Shown here one piece after another: positions 60,762-64,000 of a stretch of 64,000 nucleotides of DNA (positions within the stretch are counted from its first letter, which is position 1; each line of letters opens with the position of its first letter). Both the position numbers and the translations under genes were made by a program. Under the pieces are notes generated by a model that saw only the letters and a list, made by a program, of their open reading frames with translations, ran no database searches and had not been told where the DNA came from. Source of the DNA: Epiperipatus broadwayi (lineage: Eukaryota; Onychophora; Udeonychophora; Euonychophora; Peripatidae); assembly GCA_028023455.1 (NCBI GenBank), contig JAQFVV010000012.1:3686023-3750022 (forward strand), written 5' to 3'.

Positions 60762-63700
60762 ATTGTAATGGGAACATACGACATTACATTATTTTTTTAT
60801 TAGTAAACATGAAAAAAATAAAAGTTTGCCAATAAAAACTTTTTTTTTAAGAATTAAAAATTGGAAATCAAAATAAAATCATCTTAAACTTGTATATATA
60901 TAAAATCGCACAGATAAAAAAAAATTATTAAAATAAAACTTTATTAAAAATAGAAAAACTAAATCTTTCAACAAAAAGATTTAAAGATAAAAATATATCT
61001 AAGTGTCTACAAAACAAATTAATTAATGTTATTGAAAAAATGGAAATGATTAATTTAATTAGTCAAATGTAAACTAGCCTTGGGCATCTAAAATGTATAA
61101 GCAATGGTCAGATAGGAAAACAATAGAAACTAATGGCCAATGAAAGAAAAACAATGGAATCGGACCTCAGCAAAAAGACCATCACATCGTTGTGACATAA
61201 TGTTGACTGGATCTGAAAGGCTACTATAAAAAGTGAGTCAAGAAAATTTGGTTTAATTAATTAGAAGAGAGATGTGACTAGATGTGTTAGTGCAGAGTTG
61301 AAGGAGAAGGGATTGAAAAGACGCACTCTTCAATCCCTTCAGTTTTGTTAAAAAAAAAAAAAGAAATGACATCATTTTTTCTACATTAAGGACCAGCTAA
61401 ACTAAAAGACCTCTGGATAAATAAAAAACAACATCCAACAGAATACCAATCTCTTTAGGACGGCATGGGAATTCATATTCAAATGGCAAACAACGGATAA
61501 AAAGGAACGTTTTAAAATCATAAGAACTTTTTGAACTCTAAGCTTTAAATATATTTCATAAAACTCCAGTATACTAAACAATAAGAACATTAATTCTAAA
61601 ACTTATTCCATATTTAAAATAATAGAAATAGATTCCTATCTGACCAAACTAAATTATTCATTATAATTTTATTTGATGTGTTCCTTTTTTGTAAAATCAT
61701 TTCCATTTAATTTTTTTTGTTCTTTAAGTTTTATTTATGATTTTTGTTTTGCAATAAATTAAACTATATAAATATTAAACTTAAGTCAGGCGTGAATGGC
61801 TATATAGATTTGTAAAGTTATATTAGGGGAGGGTATCTTAGGTTATTTGTTTCATAGTTGAATTAGGTCAATGGATTGGATATATTGGTGTAATTAGTAG
61901 ATGTAGTACAAGATTTGCTATGGGCAGAATCACTATTATATGCCACACACACTCATTTTGCCTATGGGAAGAATTATAAGATGGAGACCGCAGTTCCTTC
62001 CTATGGAGTTTTTTTTTATTGCTCTTATCGTTAGATAGATGTAGTATTCCTATCTGATGAAAGACAATTTCTTCTCTTAACCTATTTGTGCTGTTGTAGT
62101 CATATTACATTGAATACATCGATATATCAGATGGATTGAAGTTGGTTTGACTGCGAACTTTTGGTCTAAGGTTAAACAAGGATAGAATATTTTCTTTTCA
62201 AATGCAAATCTATGTAGTCTATTCATACTCGACACTCTAAATAAAAATGCATTAGAAATAAGTTGGGTATAGACACTTGCATGGGTTCGTTACCAGTTAA
62301 TTATGTTATTGGTTTTCATATTTGATCAAAATGTATAGACATTCAGTAAATACTGATACCTTACGGTGAGTATCTAAGATGTATTTATGTCGGATGTCTT
62401 TTAAGTTATTGGTGTCTTGCAGCATATAATGCCATTGGGTTTCTTTTAAATTCCCCTCTGCATTTCCATCAATGACTTTATATTTTGATCATTTATGTTT
62501 ACTTTGAAATGTTTTTGACCGTGTAATCTATGTAACCGATCTATACTCAACATTTATAAAACAAACTTTTATAAATCCATCTGTGCGAACTTATAATAGC
62601 ATAAAAAAATTAAAATGTAAATTTATAAAAATTAAAATGTAAATTAAAATCAAAGTTAAAAATGTAAGTTAAATTTTAAAAATGTAAACTGATACTAAAA
62701 TAATTTTAAATATATATGTGCGTAAATAAATGTTTGTGTGTATAATTACTGGCAGTGGCTTATTTTATTCTTTTTTAAAAATTATTCTTAGATAAGAATT
62801 TATAAAATATAAATCTCTGCTGTTCCACTGAGCTAGTGACAATGGGCTAATGACCGGAATCAAAATATATAAAATAATTTTTTTTTGAACCTATGTATCT
62901 GCCTACTATATAAATTTTTCTAGGTTCAAATGCCTAGATGGCGCCCTTGTAGTGCAGATTACGTTAAGGTATTTCTCTGGATCACTACAATATATATATA
63001 TATATAGGAGAATCCCTATTCTTGTAAAACTTATATATGTAATGTTTCCAATTAAGGTGTTATAAGGTAACTAATGAAATTTTCAGATTTGAAGATGGTA
63101 ATATTTTCTTTAGTTTACTTTGCACAATCCCTCTTATTGTTTTTACTATTTAAACAGCAGTAGTATAAAGCTTAAAGAAATATCACCAGTTTATTTATAA
63201 ATTGAATTAACTTGTAGTCCTGCCATAAAGACCCAACTATCTTGTCTTCCAGATATATCAGTATCTAAAAAATCCAACTCTAGTAAGTTAAATATTGTCA
63301 CTTTGCAAACCTTTACTTAAAAATATATTAATAAGATTTATATAACTCATTATATAATATAAAGAAATAAATTCCAGTAATAATTCATAAGAAAGACCTA
63401 CTAGAATCATTTTAACAAGTTGAAAAACTACCCTTTCTCATATCAATGCTAATCTAATATTCTGACAAAAATAGTTGCCTTTTCTAATTTCTACTTTGTT
63501 AAAAACATTCAATCAAACCTGTTCACATTATCAATTAACAATTAAGTTGTAAAATATCATAATTGTAATAATCATTTAAGTGTTTGTTAAAGCACAGTAG
63601 CACTTATTTATAAGAAAATAAACTCAAAATGAGGAAGTTTATTAAGCTAACACAGTATATATCATATCTTGCAATATTTTTTTTTTTTGAATTTTTCTGA

Positions 63701-64000
63701 GAGAATGAAAACTGATAACTGCTTCAGACTTTTTTTATTTTATTTCTTACAATATATTATAGAAACTTTTTGAAATCAGATAGGAGGTCTTTATGAGTTA
63801 TATATATTTTAAAACAATGCAAAGTTTCAAAACTATCATATTAAATTTTATGTATTTGTCCAAATAAAAATGAACCAATAGGCTAATATATATATATAAT
63901 TACATCTACTTGTTGATTATTTGTATCATTATTAAAAAGTTGATCAAAATATAACACTTGTTTAAAATGTTATCATTATTGTATTAAAACATGTCATTCT
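60762..64000. other. Non-coding stretch; one strong short hairpin
   Basis: Mostly A+T-rich with a slightly more mixed part at 61030-62600. At 61306-61340 GAAGGGATTGAA and TTCAATCCCTTC form a perfect 12-bp stem around an 11-nt loop. CTATAAAAAG at about 61223 resembles a TATA box, but no gene or LTR follows that I can support. A short (AT)n lies near 62990. Confidence 0.45.

Overview
This is A+T-rich eukaryotic (animal) DNA, not a bacterial operon landscape. One short, well-supported coding exon is visible: an immunoglobulin-domain exon at 3603-3784 whose features match the first Ig domain of the L1CAM/neuroglian family of neural adhesion molecules. The rest looks like intron or intergenic DNA filled with mobile-element relics and palindromes. 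RTE-type LINEs, Penelope-like GIY-YIG fragments, a Gypsy relic and tRNA-headed SINEs suit an invertebrate genome. I cannot fix the phylum (mollusc and arthropod are both plausible).

Layout. 1-2340: non-coding with a diverged tandem repeat. 2340-3055: nested palindrome. 3603-3784: Ig exon, followed by intron. 4896-5165: palindrome. 5616-13450: a giant inverted repeat (arms about 3.4 kb, 30-bp centre) whose right arm carries a 1.07-kb insertion (10151-11220). 14551-14905: palindrome around a long (AT)n tract. 17787-18835: inverted-repeat element enclosing a possible GIY-YIG fragment. 19855-23099: decayed RTE LINE on the minus strand, with a 403-bp insertion that looks like a retrocopied transcript. 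25631-26395: two SINEs in opposite orientation. 28883-30692: a truncated relative of the 10-kb element, a piggyBac-like TTAA element and a MITE-like palindrome. 34245-34560: palindrome. 35841-38075: a TIR element with two other TIR elements inside it. 38349-45085: Gypsy relic with diverged LTR-like ends, itself interrupted by a ribozyme-bearing palindrome (42971-43952) and another palindrome (43990-44300). 49058-49150: SINE. 50543-51769: head-to-head Penelope-like GIY-YIG endonuclease copies. 51822-54765: a nearly complete but frameshifted RTE LINE. 55085-55168: SINE. 55170-64000: little beyond microsatellites.

The main find is a set of hammerhead self-cleaving ribozyme motifs in two different repeat families: 10304-10345 (minus), 11067-11108 (plus) and 43758-43802 (plus), with a decayed copy at 43070-43114 (minus). 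Each has CTGATGA, a short helix II, GAAA, a tiny helix III, a GTC or ATC cleavage triplet and a 6-bp helix I. In both families the ribozyme lies in a tandem monomer (about 456 and 404 bp), and the array is then inverted on itself. This architecture resembles the terminal repeats of Penelope-like elements and retrozymes. The same window holds Penelope-type GIY-YIG endonuclease relics, a plausible source of mobilising machinery. Cleavage activity and the element-to-machinery link are inferences; the motifs, pairings and repeat layout are read directly from the sequence.
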